Assembly (NCBI RefSeq): GCF_000301075.1
Contig: NZ_JH932293.1
Span: 2,216,028-2,280,027 of the forward strand
Length of the DNA stretch: 64,000 bases
Direction of reading: 5' to 3'
Source of the DNA: Bergeyella zoohelcum ATCC 43767
GTDB taxonomy: Bacteria > Bacteroidota > Bacteroidia > Flavobacteriales > Weeksellaceae
The notes beneath the pieces were generated by a model. It was not told the DNA's origin, searched no databases, and saw only the letters and a program-made list of their open reading frames with translations. A program made the translations under genes and the position numbers. Shown here piece after piece: positions 1-9,300 of this stretch; position 1 is the first letter of the stretch, and each line of letters opens with the position of its first letter.

Positions 1-446
1 TCAAAAATGAATTCAGAATTTGGCTCATGAGCACTCCTAATAAAATAAACTACGGAGACCCAGCACTGAAAGGACTCAGCAATGTATTGGTGATAAAAGA
101 AGGCAAATTCTATAAATACTACTTTGGTAAAACGAATTTTGGGTCTATCCGTGATGCCAATCTTAAAACCGCCAAAGATGCAGGATTTAGAAACGCCTCA
201 GCCATCAGCTTTATGCCTAATCAATCACTTGCCTATTCCTACTATACCATAGAGGTGTATGTAGGAGCAGACCGACTGAAAAATGACAGCTATATACTGA
301 AAACACTAAAAGATGTACAAAGAGAAAAAGTAAACGGCGTATTTTATTACACCTATGGCAAAGCAAAAACACTAGAGGAAGCCATCAAAATTCAAGAAGA
401 ATTGGCTGAAAAAGGCATCAAAAACACCGCTATACAAAAAAAATAA
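1..446 (+). CDS. C-terminal part of a SPOR-domain protein, probably N-acetylmuramoyl-L-alanine amidase (5' end outside window)
   Basis: The frame is open to the left edge of the window, so only the C-terminal part is seen; the first in-window ATG is at 27 but need not be the start. The last ~70 residues (from YTIEVYVGADRL to the Lys-rich end) have the alternating pattern of a SPOR peptidoglycan-binding repeat, and an earlier segment (FYKYYFGKTNFGS) looks like a second, weaker copy. In Flavobacteriia this arrangement commonly ends an amidase that cuts septal peptidoglycan. The catalytic domain is not visible, so the enzyme name is inference. It lies just upstream of tRNA-Glu, which has its own promoter. 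Confidence 0.55.
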   Translation, partial: KNEFRIWLMSTPNKINYGDPALKGLSNVLVIKEGKFYKYYFGKTNFGSIRDANLKTAKDAGFRNASAISFMPNQSLAYSYYTIEVYVGADRLKNDSYILKTLKDVQREKVNGVFYYTYGKAKTLEEAIKIQEELAEKGIKNTAIQKK

Positions 447-454
447 AAAATATT

Positions 455-485
455 TTTGGGACATTAAAATATTTCATTATATTTG
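455..485 (+). promoter_or_regulatory. Bacteroidota-type promoter for tRNA-Glu
   Basis: TTTG at 455-458, a 19-base spacer, then TATATTTG at 478-485, matching TTTG-N19/20-TAnnTTTG. The expected start site is only a few bases before the tRNA. Confidence 0.8.
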
Positions 486-498
486 CAGTCTCAAAAAC

Positions 499-570
499 GG
501 CCTATTCGTCTAGTGGTTAGGACTCAAGATTTTCATTCTTGCAACAGGGGTTCGATTCCCCTATAGGCTA
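499..570 (+). tRNA. tRNA-Glu (UUC anticodon)
   Basis: A 72-base cloverleaf. The acceptor stem pairs GGCCTAT (499-505) with ATAGGCT before the discriminator A at 570. The anticodon stem CAAGA/TCTTG encloses the loop TTTTCAT with anticodon TTC at 532-534, and the T arm has GGTTCGATTCC. CCA is not encoded. Confidence 0.97.
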
Positions 571-575
571 CTAAA

Positions 576-605
576 AAAACCACCTCAAATTGAGGTGGTT
601 TTTTC
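576..605 (+). terminator. Rho-independent terminator after tRNA-Glu
   Basis: The stem ACCACCTCAA / TTGAGGTGGT is followed by a T run. Confidence 0.85.
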
Positions 606-850
606 TACATATCCAATAATCTCCCCAAATTGGCTTAACCTGATTATAAAAACCACTTCTTATCCGTCATAAATTTTCCGAATCCTAGGACGATTTCAAA
701 ACATTTTCCTTTTATAAGATATCAAGAATACAATTACAAAGCAGAAATAGAAGAAGACTAAAAAACAAAAAACTCAAGAAAGAAAATGAATTTTAATTAG
801 CCCTCTATTATTCCAAATACTCTTTTTTCTGAAGTCACTGTTAGTTATAC
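606..850. other. AT-rich intergenic region, no gene seen
   Basis: Between the tRNA terminator and the guaA terminator I see no coding pattern, no RNA gene and no clear promoter. Confidence 0.6.
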
Positions 851-882
851 AAAAAAATCACTCTAAATAGAGTGATTTTTAT
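851..882 (-). terminator. Terminator of guaA (symmetric hairpin)
   Basis: AAAATCACTCT / AGAGTGATTTT hairpin with A and T runs on its two sides, just downstream of the guaA stop on the minus strand. Confidence 0.85.
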
Positions 883-898
883 TATTAGCATTATTCGA

Positions 899-2428
899 TT
901 ACTCCCATTCAATGGTTGCAGGGGGTTTGCTAGAAATATCGTATGCCACGCGGTTGATGCCTTTCACCTCGTTGATGATACGGTTGGATACCAGTTCCAA
1001 AAACTCGTATGGCAGTTTACTCCAAGTGGCCGTCATAAAGTCAATAGTATTGGCAGAACGCACCACTGCGGTGTACTCATAGGTTCTTTCATCGCCCATC
1101 ACACCTACAGATTTTACAGGAAGTAAAACCACGAAAGCCTGAGATACCTTTTCATAAAGGTCGTTTTTATACAATTCTTCGATGAAAATATCATCTGCTT
1201 CTTGTAAAATTCTTACCTTTTCAGCATCCACTTCCCCTAAAACACGGATACCCAAACCAGGCCCTGGAAACGGATGTCTGTACACCAAATGATGTGGAAT
1301 CCCCAACTCTTCGCCCACTTTTCTCACCTCATCTTTGAAAAGTTCACGCAAAGGTTCTAGCAATTCCAGCTTCATTTCCTCGGGTAACCCTCCTACATTA
1401 TGGTGCGATTTAATCACCGCTGAAGGCCCTTTTACCGACTGACTTTCTATTACATCTGGATAAATAGTGCCTTGAGCCAAAAACTTAGCCCCTTCCATTT
1501 TATGAGATTCTTCATCGAATACGGCTACAAATTCATTACCGATGATTTTTCTTTTCTGCTCAGGATCTGAGATGCCTTTTAGTTTAGATAAAAACCTCTC
1601 GGAAGCATCTACCATTTTAATATTCATATTGAAATGCTCCCCGTAGTTTTCCATCACTTTTTTACCTTCGTCTTTACGAAGAAGCCCTGTATCCACAAAA
1701 ATACAAGTCAGCTGATCACCTATAGCTTTATGAATGAGCACTGCCGCTACCGAAGAATCTACCCCTCCCGAGAGTCCAAGAATCACCTTTTCTTTTCCTA
1801 CCTTTTCCTTAATTTCGGCTACGGTTCTTTCTATATAACCTGTCAGTTTCCAGTTTTTCTCCGCTTTACAAATATGAGTAACGAAATTTTCCAGCATCTT
1901 TGCTCCTTCTTCGGAGTGGGTAACTTCGGGGTGAAATTGTACGGCATAGATTTTTTTATCTTCATTTGCCATTGCAGCGATAACGCCACTCTTCGCCGAA
2001 ACCTCAAAACCTGCTGGGACTTCGGAAACCTCATCGAAATGGCTCATCCATACGGTAGATTTTTCAGATACATTTTGGAAAAGAGCATTGGTTTTCACTA
2101 TTTCCAATTCTGCCTTTCCATACTCTCCTTTTTCGCCTTTGGTTACTTTTCCTCCTAAAAGATGTGCCGTGAGCTGCATCCCGTAACAAATTCCCAATAC
2201 AGGAACTCCTGCCTCGAAAAGCGTTTTTTCTACCAAATGAGCATCCTCTGCATTTACTGAACTTGGCCCTCCAGAAAGGATAATCCCTGCTGGTTTTTTA
2301 GCTAAAATATCTTCCAATGGAGTGTTAAAAGGAATGATTTCCGAGTACACCTCCATCTCGCGAATTCTCCTACCAATCAACTGATTGTACTGAGAGCCAA
2401 AGTCTAATATGATAATTCCGTTTTGCAT
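899..2428 (-). CDS. guaA: GMP synthase (glutamine-hydrolysing)
   Basis: Converts XMP to GMP using ATP and glutamine, the last step of guanine nucleotide synthesis; cytosolic. Residues 1-~195 are a class I glutamine amidotransferase with the nucleophile Cys81 in GICYGMQ and the HPE part of the triad. The ATP pyrophosphatase domain follows with its P-loop SGGVDSS, then the GMP synthase dimerisation domain ending in the typical PPATIEWE. At 509 residues it has the normal family length. It is the last of a run of minus-strand purine genes, 119 bases beyond purD, and ends in a clear terminator. No missing key residues were seen. Confidence 0.98.
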   Translation of the reverse strand: MQNGIIILDFGSQYNQLIGRRIREMEVYSEIIPFNTPLEDILAKKPAGIILSGGPSSVNAEDAHLVEKTLFEAGVPVLGICYGMQLTAHLLGGKVTKGEKGEYGKAELEIVKTNALFQNVSEKSTVWMSHFDEVSEVPAGFEVSAKSGVIAAMANEDKKIYAVQFHPEVTHSEEGAKMLENFVTHICKAEKNWKLTGYIERTVAEIKEKVGKEKVILGLSGGVDSSVAAVLIHKAIGDQLTCIFVDTGLLRKDEGKKVMENYGEHFNMNIKMVDASERFLSKLKGISDPEQKRKIIGNEFVAVFDEESHKMEGAKFLAQGTIYPDVIESQSVKGPSAVIKSHHNVGGLPEEMKLELLEPLRELFKDEVRKVGEELGIPHHLVYRHPFPGPGLGIRVLGEVDAEKVRILQEADDIFIEELYKNDLYEKVSQAFVVLLPVKSVGVMGDERTYEYTAVVRSANTIDFMTATWSKLPYEFLELVSNRIINEVKGINRVAYDISSKPPATIEWE

Positions 2429-2439
2429 AGAATAGTTGA

Positions 2440-2547
2440 ATATTTAAAAGATTGAAAGATTAAAAAATTAAAAGATTGAAAGACTGAAAAAACAAAAAAG
2501 CGGTTTGCATTCTGCCTATAGCTTATTGCTCACCGCCTATTGCTTAT
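2440..2547. repeat. Degenerate low-complexity intergenic repeat
   Basis: Contains repeated AAAAGATTGAAAGATT-like words followed by GCCTATAGCTTATTGCTC / GCCTATTGCTTATT words. Similar composite tracts occur at about 34070-34170, 36700-36840 and 36990-37110, always between genes. Confidence 0.45.
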
Positions 2548-3786
2548 TTAAAATTTCCCGATGTCTTCTCGGTAGAAAGCGTAATCAAATTTTACCACTT
2601 GTGCATCTTCATACACTTTCCTTCTTGCCTCTTCGTAGGTAGCTCCTGTAGCCACAAGATTCAGTACTCTTCCTCCTGATGTTACTACTTCATCTCCACT
2701 ATTGGTAGCTCCCGCGTAAAGCAACTGAGAATGTTTTACTTTATCTGTGCCACTGATAACCAAATCCGTCTGAATAGTTCCTGGATATCCTCCGGAGCAC
2801 ATGACAAGGGTTACCGCCTTTTCATCTTTAAACTTAAGCTCTACCTCTTTCCCCTCTAAACAATCTTCAATGACATCTAATAAATCATTTTCTAATAATG
2901 CCATGATAGACTGTGTTTCAGGATCCCCAAAACGCATATTGTACTCTAAAAGATGGCAGCCATTTTTGGTAACCATCAGTCCAAAGAAAATCATTCCTTT
3001 AAACTGTAAGTTTTCTGCTTTCAGCCCTGCTAATGTAGGCTCAAGAATATTTTTATGGAAATCATAGGCGTGCATATCTTGAAATTCAGGACTTGGTGCT
3101 ACACTTCCCATTCCACCAGTATTGGCTCCTGTATCTCCGTTTCCTACTTTCTTATAATCTTTCACCGGCAAACAAGGGAAAAACTTTTCTCCATTAGAGA
3201 AAGCGATTACTGATGCTTCAAAGCCTTCTAAATAATCTTCAATAATCACTTGGATACCTGCATCACCATAGATTCTACGAATCATAAAGTTTTCCAATGT
3301 AGCCTCTGCCTCTGCATGATCTTCACAAATAACCACTCCTTTTCCTCCTGCCAGTCCACTGGCTTTGATTACGATAGGATATGTTCTCTTGGCGATATGC
3401 TCCTTTGCAAATTCATAAGAATCAAAAACCACCGCGTTGGCTGTTTTCACATTATAGGTTTGCATGAATTTTTTAGAAAACGCCTTGCTTCCTTCTAATT
3501 TCGCTGCTCTAGATCTTGGCCCGAAAACTTTAAGACCATGTGCCTGAAATTCATCTACAATACCTTCTACTAAAGGAGCTTCTGGACCTACAATGGTAAG
3601 GTCTATTTTTTCTTTGATGGCAAAATCACGAAGTTTGATGATATCATTTTCGTAAATATTTTTCCCGAACTTACTGGTAGTAGCATTTCCTTTTGCGAAA
3701 TACATTTCTGAAACACGGCTATCTGAATTTAGCTTGGCAGCGAGAGCGGATTCTCTCCCTCCTTCACCTACAATGAGTACTCTCAT
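2548..3786 (-). CDS. purD: Phosphoribosylamine-glycine ligase (GAR synthetase)
   Basis: Joins glycine to phosphoribosylamine with ATP in the second step of de novo purine synthesis. The N-terminal domain starts with MRVLIVGEGGRESAL. An ATP-grasp core follows, with GLAGGKGVVI (nucleotide loop), GANTGGMGSVAPSP and MRFGDPETQ (metal and substrate site). At 412 residues it is slightly shorter than the ~425 of many homologues but looks complete. The ATG at 3786 is preceded by a good -7 element at 3821-3828. It is separated from purH by a small secreted-protein gene. Confidence 0.98.
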   Translation of the reverse strand: MRVLIVGEGGRESALAAKLNSDSRVSEMYFAKGNATTSKFGKNIYENDIIKLRDFAIKEKIDLTIVGPEAPLVEGIVDEFQAHGLKVFGPRSRAAKLEGSKAFSKKFMQTYNVKTANAVVFDSYEFAKEHIAKRTYPIVIKASGLAGGKGVVICEDHAEAEATLENFMIRRIYGDAGIQVIIEDYLEGFEASVIAFSNGEKFFPCLPVKDYKKVGNGDTGANTGGMGSVAPSPEFQDMHAYDFHKNILEPTLAGLKAENLQFKGMIFFGLMVTKNGCHLLEYNMRFGDPETQSIMALLENDLLDVIEDCLEGKEVELKFKDEKAVTLVMCSGGYPGTIQTDLVISGTDKVKHSQLLYAGATNSGDEVVTSGGRVLNLVATGATYEEARRKVYEDAQVVKFDYAFYREDIGKF

Positions 3787-3820
3787 ATCTATTTAATATT
3801 TATTCTGATTAACTTTCATG

Positions 3821-3828
3821 CAAAAATA
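3821..3828 (-). promoter_or_regulatory. -7 element of the purD promoter
   Basis: On the minus strand this reads TATTTTTG followed by C, a full TAnnTTTG match 35 bases before the purD ATG. No clean TTTG was found at the -33 position. Confidence 0.55.
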
Positions 3829-3997
3829 CTGAATTTTCGTGGTTTATTTACTTTTTTTTATACTAATTTTCATCGAAGCTATTTCTACTTATTTGGCATT
3901 AAACTCCATTGAAAAATAAAAAAATGAAGTATCGTAATTCTTTTATTAAAAATCTATAAATGAATTGATAAAGAAGGTTGAATTGAACCCTTTTGGG

Positions 3998-4032
3998 TAC
4001 TTTGTCAATGTTCTTAGTACTTTGACAAAGTG
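3998..4032. repeat. Dispersed ~35-bp palindrome, copy A
   Basis: ACTTTGTCAA (3999-4008) and TTGACAAAGT (4022-4031) form a perfect 10-bp inverted repeat around a short centre. Closely similar elements lie at 28832-28867 and 55491-55525, all intergenic. Nothing else was seen in the 3829-4089 gap. Confidence 0.75.
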
Positions 4033-4089
4033 CTTTAAAATATCTTTATTTTTAGCAAAAAACACTCTCCCTTTTCAAAATAAAACTTA

Positions 4090-4698
4090 CTACTTCACTT
4101 TCATCGTTACAAGGAAATAATGGGGAATTTTAAAATGTTCGCCCAATTTTTCAGGTAAAATATCCGTTTGCACTACCTCACAATACGAGCCAGAACCATC
4201 GCTATGAATCGTAGGTGTAATGATGGCTAATAATGGAATTTCTTTATTCATAGGGTATTCCTTCACAATTTTATTCCCAAAAAAGTCTTTCGCTATATAA
4301 TCTCGGGATTTATTTTTCTCTAAAATATCCAAATCTAATGTCTTAGAGGAAATGTTATAAAAATCTGCTTTAATACTAAAAGTTCCTCTCAATATTTGAG
4401 TGAATATCTTCATAGAAAAAGGCGAATATTTAATCTTTAAAAAGTCTGCTTCGGATGTATCTAAAAGTTGAGTTTTTTGCTTTAATTTTCCCTCTACAAA
4501 TTCATAAACATTCACTTCAAAATGTTTTCCACCGAGCTTTTCGTTTTCAAAATTAAACTCTGAAACCTGAATATTTTGGAAATACAAAACTTCTCTAAGT
4601 TCGGGATGGGATGTTACATTTTTCAATGTCATTTTTAAGTTTTGTCCTAAAACCAATTGCCCTAAAAACAACAATAATAAAGAAATTTTAGTCTTCAT
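4090..4698 (-). CDS. Secreted protein of unknown function (paralogue of 6323-6910)
   Basis: 202 residues starting with a signal peptide (MKTKISLLLLFLGQLVLGQ) and no further membrane segment, so probably periplasmic. I do not recognise a named domain. It aligns along its length with the protein at 6323-6910 on the other side of purH. Shared features are LREVLYFQNI versus LRDILSFEGI near the N-terminus, a KHF...EGK...DT block in the middle, and the ending GEHFKIPHYFLV versus GEEFGIAHYIIY. The two are probably an old duplication. A run of basic and aromatic residues (KNKSRDYIAKDFFGNKIVKEY) precedes the C-terminal block. Confidence 0.75.
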   Translation of the reverse strand: MKTKISLLLLFLGQLVLGQNLKMTLKNVTSHPELREVLYFQNIQVSEFNFENEKLGGKHFEVNVYEFVEGKLKQKTQLLDTSEADFLKIKYSPFSMKIFTQILRGTFSIKADFYNISSKTLDLDILEKNKSRDYIAKDFFGNKIVKEYPMNKEIPLLAIITPTIHSDGSGSYCEVVQTDILPEKLGEHFKIPHYFLVTMKVK

Positions 4699-4718
4699 AA
4701 TACTCTAATCTTATTTAC

Positions 4719-4756
4719 TAAACCCTTTCAAAGTTTAGAACTCTGAAAGGGTTTTT
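4719..4756. terminator. Hairpin downstream of purH, possible terminator
   Basis: AACCCTTTCA (4721-4730) pairs with TGAAAGGGTT (4744-4753). The T run is better on the plus strand than on the minus strand, so its use by purH is uncertain. Confidence 0.45.
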
Positions 4757-4795
4757 AATTTTTCTTTTTTTTGATTCTTAAAAAATCTTCAATGC

Positions 4796-6310
4796 TTAAT
4801 GAAAGAAATGTCTCATCCCCGTAAATAGCATTGGAATGTCGTGCTCATTCGCAGCGGTGATGCTTTCTTCATCTCTTATACTTCCACCTGGCTGGATGAT
4901 GGCTTTAATACCCTCTTTGGCACAAGTATCCACCACATCTCGGAATGGGAAAAACGCATCAGAGGCCAAAACTAAATCGCCACCGAATTTTTCTTTCGCT
5001 CTTTCTATGGCTTGTTGAGTTGCCCAGATTCTATTTACCTGTCCACCACCTACGCCCAAGGCTTGCTTACCGTTAGTAACCACGATGGCATTGGATTTTA
5101 CATATTTTACCACTCTTTGGGAAAACAGAAGAGCTTTTCTTTGTTCCTCGGTTGGTTGGGTTTCGGTAACTACTTTAATATCGGTAGAAAACCGGTCATC
5201 TGCATTTTGCACAAGCATTCCACCATCTATTTTCACCCAAACCTGACGGTCAGAGACCGCATTCTTAATTTTAATCACTCTTAAGTTTTTCTTTTGGGCT
5301 AAAACTTCCAAAGCATCAGCATCAAAATCCGTAGCCATTACGATTTCAAGGAAAGTTTTGTTAAGTTCCTCTGCTGTAGCTTTATCCACTTTATAATTCA
5401 TCGCCACTATTCCTCCGAAGATAGACACAGGGTCGCACTCAAAGGCTTTTTGGTAAGTCTCCAAAGCCGTTTCTCCAATCGCCACACCGCAAGGCGTGGA
5501 ATGCTTCACGGCACAACAAGCCATTTCGTCTTTGAACTCATTCACCACTTTCCAGCACAAGTCCATATCACGAAGATTATTGAACGATAATTCTTTTCCT
5601 CCCAACTGCTCGAAATCTTTCATCGCTCCGTTTTCCACAGTAGAAACATAGTAAGCTGCCGACTGGTGTGGATTCTCACCATATCTCAAATCGGCTACCT
5701 TTTTGTATGAAGCGTTTAAATATTGTGGATATTCTTCTTGCAAAAGCATTTTGGAAATGGCAGCATCGTACGCCGAAGTGAGGTTAAATACTTTTCCTGC
5801 TAAAGTTTTACGCGTTTCTAAAGTGGTATCTCCGCCTTGTTGCATTTCGGATTTCACCTTTTCATAATCCTGAACATCAGTAATCACCGTTACAGAATTA
5901 AAGTTTTTGGCTGCGGAACGAAGCATGGAAGGTCCACCGATATCGATGAATTCTACTTTCTCATCCAAAGAAATATCTTTATTGGCATTTTCGAAGAATG
6001 GGTAAAGGTTCACGATGACCATGTCAATCAGTCCAATACCATGCTCCTGAACGGTTTTCATATGCTCTTCATTGTTGCGAACTGCCAAAAGCCCTCCGTG
6101 AACTTTGGGGTGTAGGGTTTTCACTCTACCGTCTAGCATTTCGGGAAATTCCGTCACCTCATCGATTTGGATAGGATTGAGCCCTGCCTCTTTGAGATGC
6201 TTAAAAGTTCCTCCCGTAGAGATGAGTTCGTAATGGTTTTGCTCTAAAAATTGTGCAAATTCTGTAAGTCCGTTTTTATCTGATACGGAGATTAATGCGC
6301 GTTTTTTCAT
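4796..6310 (-). CDS. purH: Bifunctional AICAR formyltransferase / IMP cyclohydrolase
   Basis: Carries out the last two steps of IMP synthesis: formylation of AICAR with 10-formyl-THF, then ring closure. The N-terminal ~200 residues are the MGS-like cyclohydrolase domain ([38 protein letters not shown]). The rest is the transformylase with the catalytic Lys-His pair in [10 protein letters not shown] and the [13 protein letters not shown] [12 protein letters not shown] segment. It ends in the conserved [11 protein letters not shown]. At 504 residues it has normal length. It is flanked on both sides by paralogous secreted proteins, an odd arrangement. Confidence 0.98.
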   Translation of the reverse strand: MKKRALISVSDKNGLTEFAQFLEQNHYELISTGGTFKHLKEAGLNPIQIDEVTEFPEMLDGRVKTLHPKVHGGLLAVRNNEEHMKTVQEHGIGLIDMVIVNLYPFFENANKDISLDEKVEFIDIGGPSMLRSAAKNFNSVTVITDVQDYEKVKSEMQQGGDTTLETRKTLAGKVFNLTSAYDAAISKMLLQEEYPQYLNASYKKVADLRYGENPHQSAAYYVSTVENGAMKDFEQLGGKELSFNNLRDMDLCWKVVNEFKDEMACCAVKHSTPCGVAIGETALETYQKAFECDPVSIFGGIVAMNYKVDKATAEELNKTFLEIVMATDFDADALEVLAQKKNLRVIKIKNAVSDRQVWVKIDGGMLVQNADDRFSTDIKVVTETQPTEEQRKALLFSQRVVKYVKSNAIVVTNGKQALGVGGGQVNRIWATQQAIERAKEKFGGDLVLASDAFFPFRDVVDTCAKEGIKAIIQPGGSIRDEESITAANEHDIPMLFTGMRHFFH

Positions 6311-6322
6311 TATATCTTTATT

Positions 6323-6910
6323 TTATTCTTCAAAAATCATTTCGTAGATTATGTAGTGTGCGATACCAAATTCTTCTCCCCATTTTTCTACCTCTTTTCC
6401 ACTGCTATCTACTGCACAATAAAGTTTCCACCCATCTTTCTCATAAGGGAGAATGTAGGCAAATAAGGGAAAAGCCTTTCCTAGCTGGATTTTTACTTTA
6501 TCACCAATTAACCTAAAGGAATAATCGAAAGATTTAGTAGCATCGTACATTTTAGAATTTCCAAATTGCTTAAAGTTGAACGCCACTTTAACCTGATTTT
6601 CAGTGGCTTTTTTAGCCATAGCGTTAAATGATAAGGTATCACTCTCTATAATAGATTTTTTAAAAAGCTCTCGAGTATCTATCAAGGTATCTACTTGGGT
6701 AATTTTTCCCTCCCAAATATGCTTTACAAATATCTTAAAATGCTTGTTTTTAATCTGTTTACCTATAAATTTCACATTTATTTTATCTATTCCTTCAAAC
6801 GATAGAATATCCCTCAACTCTTTATTGTGTGCCCCGTATTTGGATTCTATTTTTATTTCTTGCCCGAAAATCATAATTGGGAGAAAAAAAAGCAATACTA
6901 TGTATTTCAT
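6323..6910 (-). CDS. Secreted protein of unknown function (paralogue of 4090-4698)
   Basis: 195 residues with a signal peptide (MKYIVLLFFLPIMIFGQ) and a body without membrane segments. Aligns with the 4090-4698 product: LRDILSFEGIDKINVKF, the KNKHFKIFVKHIWEGK block, a PLFAYILP segment matching PLLAIITP, and the C-terminal GEEFGIAHYIIYEM. Its stop lies 12 bases before the purH start, so it may be cotranscribed with purH. No enzymatic motif was seen. Confidence 0.75.
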   Translation of the reverse strand: MKYIVLLFFLPIMIFGQEIKIESKYGAHNKELRDILSFEGIDKINVKFIGKQIKNKHFKIFVKHIWEGKITQVDTLIDTRELFKKSIIESDTLSFNAMAKKATENQVKVAFNFKQFGNSKMYDATKSFDYSFRLIGDKVKIQLGKAFPLFAYILPYEKDGWKLYCAVDSSGKEVEKWGEEFGIAHYIIYEMIFEE

Positions 6911-6961
6911 TTTGAGTGGTATTTTGTATCCTTTCTGTTAATAATGCTAGGCATCTCCTAG

Positions 6962-7249
6962 CTAATTATCTTTAATTTTCACGCTTTTATTATTATGAAT
7001 GATTACCGCTAATACTCCCCAAATCATACAAATAGGCCAAGTAACCAAAAGTCCGAATCCTAATGTAAAAAAGGCTACTATCGCAGAGATGATGACCATC
7101 AAAATGGCACCAAGGACAGTGGAGTAAAGCATTCCAAATGGCCCAAATAGAAAAGTAAGCAAAAGAGATACTCCTACACTTTTATTGTTTTTCACTATTA
7201 CAACGGTGTTTTTTTCTACTATTTTAGTGATTTCTTCTTGGTTTTCCAT
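6962..7249 (-). CDS. Small membrane protein, function unknown
   Basis: 95 residues. A soluble, charged N-terminus (MENQEEITKIVEKNTVVIV) precedes two or three hydrophobic segments, LLLTFLFGPFGMLYSTVLG and a long run up to about residue 85, and a short basic tail. GPFGMLYST resembles TM2-type small membrane proteins, but I cannot assign a family with certainty. It stands alone between a secreted protein gene and an outer-membrane protein gene. Confidence 0.65.
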   Translation of the reverse strand: MENQEEITKIVEKNTVVIVKNNKSVGVSLLLTFLFGPFGMLYSTVLGAILMVIISAIVAFFTLGFGLLVTWPICMIWGVLAVIIHNNKSVKIKDN

Positions 7250-7395
7250 TTTATTGTAATGTTTATTATTTTGTTTTAAATATTCTTAGATATGAACAGC
7301 TGAGATTTTCTTGTTTTACAAAAACTATCCCTCCACCCTACTAATATCTATCTAAAAATAAGATAATTATTTAGAAGGTAGTTACTTTGATTTGT

Positions 7396-7980
7396 TTATA
7401 AACCTATGCCATAACCAACCCCTATTTGGAAGAAGTTGTTTTTCATACCTATCCCGTCTTGTTCTATGAGTTTACTCAAGCCTCTGGCATATTTAAACTC
7501 GGCAAGAATTCTATTGGTAATTTTATATTCCAAACCAGCGTAATAAGAGTGATTTCCCGTATTGAAGTTATCATATTTTATTCTTTCTCCCCTTTCTCTA
7601 CCATATACCCCTACATTGAACCCAAGGTTTAGACCTGCTCCTACCGACAATTTGTTTTCGATGGGATAGAATTTCACTCCTATTGGGATATATACCAAAG
7701 CTACATTAAGCTTACCAAGTTCCCCACTATTATTTGGAAAATTAGTCGCTCCCAAACCTGCAATCCCTAACTCCGCTTGAGCAGACAAAAATTTATTGAA
7801 TTTGTATTCATAAAATGAAGTAAGGTAGATGTTGGACATCGGATTGAAATTGTGTGTGTGAACGCCATCCTTGGCCTGAATGGTGGAGTTCACATAACCT
7901 AATTTAATCCCTTGATCCCATTTTTGGGCGTTGGCAAATGACAATACGGCTAAAGCCGCCATGGATAAAAGTTTTTTCAT
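7396..7980 (-). CDS. Outer membrane beta-barrel protein (OMP_b-brl family type)
   Basis: 194 residues with a signal peptide ending in SFANAQ, then alternating short strands with aromatic edges (KLGYVNSTI, FLSAQAELGIAGL, YIPIGVKFYPI, SVGAGLNLGFNVGVYG, YYAGLEYKI). The end FFQIGVGYGIGL is typical of a last barrel strand. The size and pattern suggest an eight-strand porin-like barrel of the kind common in flavobacteria. Ligand unknown. The downstream sequence holds no obvious terminator. Confidence 0.8.
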   Translation of the reverse strand: MKKLLSMAALAVLSFANAQKWDQGIKLGYVNSTIQAKDGVHTHNFNPMSNIYLTSFYEYKFNKFLSAQAELGIAGLGATNFPNNSGELGKLNVALVYIPIGVKFYPIENKLSVGAGLNLGFNVGVYGRERGERIKYDNFNTGNHSYYAGLEYKITNRILAEFKYARGLSKLIEQDGIGMKNNFFQIGVGYGIGL

Positions 7981-8045
7981 AATAATGCTTATTTATTATT
8001 TTTAAAAATTAGTTATTTTTACTATTGCTATGGTTTTTCCAGCGT

Positions 8046-8615
8046 TTATTCGCTCACCTGCAATACTCTTTTTATCGCTTTGGGAAAAATCTCATATTCT
8101 ACTTGGTGAATTTTCTCAGCAAGGGACTCTGGAGTATCGGTTTCTGAAACGGGAACTTTGCCTTGTAAGATAATTTCGCCCTCATCTATCCCTGCCGTTA
8201 CATAGTGTACGGTAGCTCCACTTTCGGTTTCCTTAGCCTCTATCACGGCATGATGGACATGCATTCCCCACATACCTTTACCTCCAAATTTGGGTAATAA
8301 AGATGGGTGAATATTGATGATTTTACCCTCATATTTCTGAACGAAATCTTGGGTAATGATGGATAAAAATCCTGCTAAAACTATCAAATCTACCTTTTCG
8401 GGCAAATGTTTTTCTAAATTTTCACAAAAATCTTTTCCTCTTTTGATGAGGAGGTTAGGGATTTTATGATTTTCGGCTCGGGTGAGTCCATAGCATTCAC
8501 GGTCAGCCACCACAAGGCTGATTTTTGCATTGGGGATTTCTCCGTGATCGATACTATCTATAATCCTTTGGAGATTGGTGCCTCCCCCTGAAACTAAAAC
8601 AATGATGTTTTTCAT
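8046..8615 (-). CDS. purN: Phosphoribosylglycinamide formyltransferase (GAR transformylase)
   Basis: Transfers the formyl group of 10-formyl-THF to GAR, the third step of purine synthesis. Seen: the phosphate-binding start VLVSGGGTNLQ, the family signature around NIHPSLLPKFGGKGM with the catalytic His, and the downstream Asp in VTAGIDEGEII. Residues Asn and His of the triad are present. 189 residues, the usual length. It lies 92 bases beyond a peroxidase gene on the same strand. Confidence 0.97.
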   Translation of the reverse strand: MKNIIVLVSGGGTNLQRIIDSIDHGEIPNAKISLVVADRECYGLTRAENHKIPNLLIKRGKDFCENLEKHLPEKVDLIVLAGFLSIITQDFVQKYEGKIINIHPSLLPKFGGKGMWGMHVHHAVIEAKETESGATVHYVTAGIDEGEIILQGKVPVSETDTPESLAEKIHQVEYEIFPKAIKRVLQVSE

Positions 8616-8707
8616 GGTTTGCCCTAGTTAATTAAAAAATTAATTGATTAAAAAATTCCCACATTCCCGCATTATCTCATTCCCTCATTATTTCACTCCC
8701 ATTCTTA

Positions 8708-9289
8708 TCACTTCAAATGTTTTTGAATTTCTTGTGATAAAGGCTCTACCTTACTTGGAAAGCTATCCATGAATTTTCCTTTTTCGTCAAGAAGAAATTT
8801 AGTAAAATTCCATTTAATTTCGGTATCTTTTACTCTGTTAAGGGATTTTTGGGTAAGGAATTTAAAAATAGGTGTTGCTTGGCTTCCTTTTACATCCACT
8901 TTCGTGGCCATGGGAAAAGTAACGCCATAATTTACTTTACAAAACGAGGCAATTTCTTTATCGGTATCCAGTTCCTGCCCGCCAAAATTATCGGAAGGAA
9001 AACCTACGATGACCAATTGATTTTTGTACTGTTGATATAATTTTTCTAGCTGTTCGTATTGTGGCGTATATCCACATTTAGACGCAGTGTTTACGATGAG
9101 GATTTTCTTTCCTTTAAATTGACTAAAATCTATTACAGAGCCGTCTAATGCTTTTATTTTAAAATGGTGAATAGAGGCTGGTGCTACTTTTTTTTGTGTT
9201 ACGGTATTGTTTTTTTTCTGCGAAGATTGTTGTGCTGTTCCTAATGAAATCATTCCCAATGCGAGGAATGAAAGAAAAAGTTTTTTCAT
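8708..9289 (-). CDS. Exported glutathione peroxidase-family thiol peroxidase
   Basis: 193 residues with a signal peptide (MKKLFLSFLALGMISLGTAQ), so the enzyme probably works in the periplasm. The thioredoxin-like fold carries the peroxidatic Cys72 in NTASKCGYTPQY, the second signature IVGFPSDNFGGQE, a possible resolving Cys117 and the WNFTKFL motif. Bacterial members of this family usually take electrons from thioredoxin rather than glutathione. It lies 11 bases beyond the LolA-like gene and may share its transcript. Confidence 0.9.
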   Translation of the reverse strand: MKKLFLSFLALGMISLGTAQQSSQKKNNTVTQKKVAPASIHHFKIKALDGSVIDFSQFKGKKILIVNTASKCGYTPQYEQLEKLYQQYKNQLVIVGFPSDNFGGQELDTDKEIASFCKVNYGVTFPMATKVDVKGSQATPIFKFLTQKSLNRVKDTEIKWNFTKFLLDEKGKFMDSFPSKVEPLSQEIQKHLK

Positions 9290-9300
9290 AAAATAAGGTA

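Noticed and set aside
1634..2158. 174-residue plus-strand frame inside guaA
   Set aside because: Shadow of guaA on the opposite strand; no family features.
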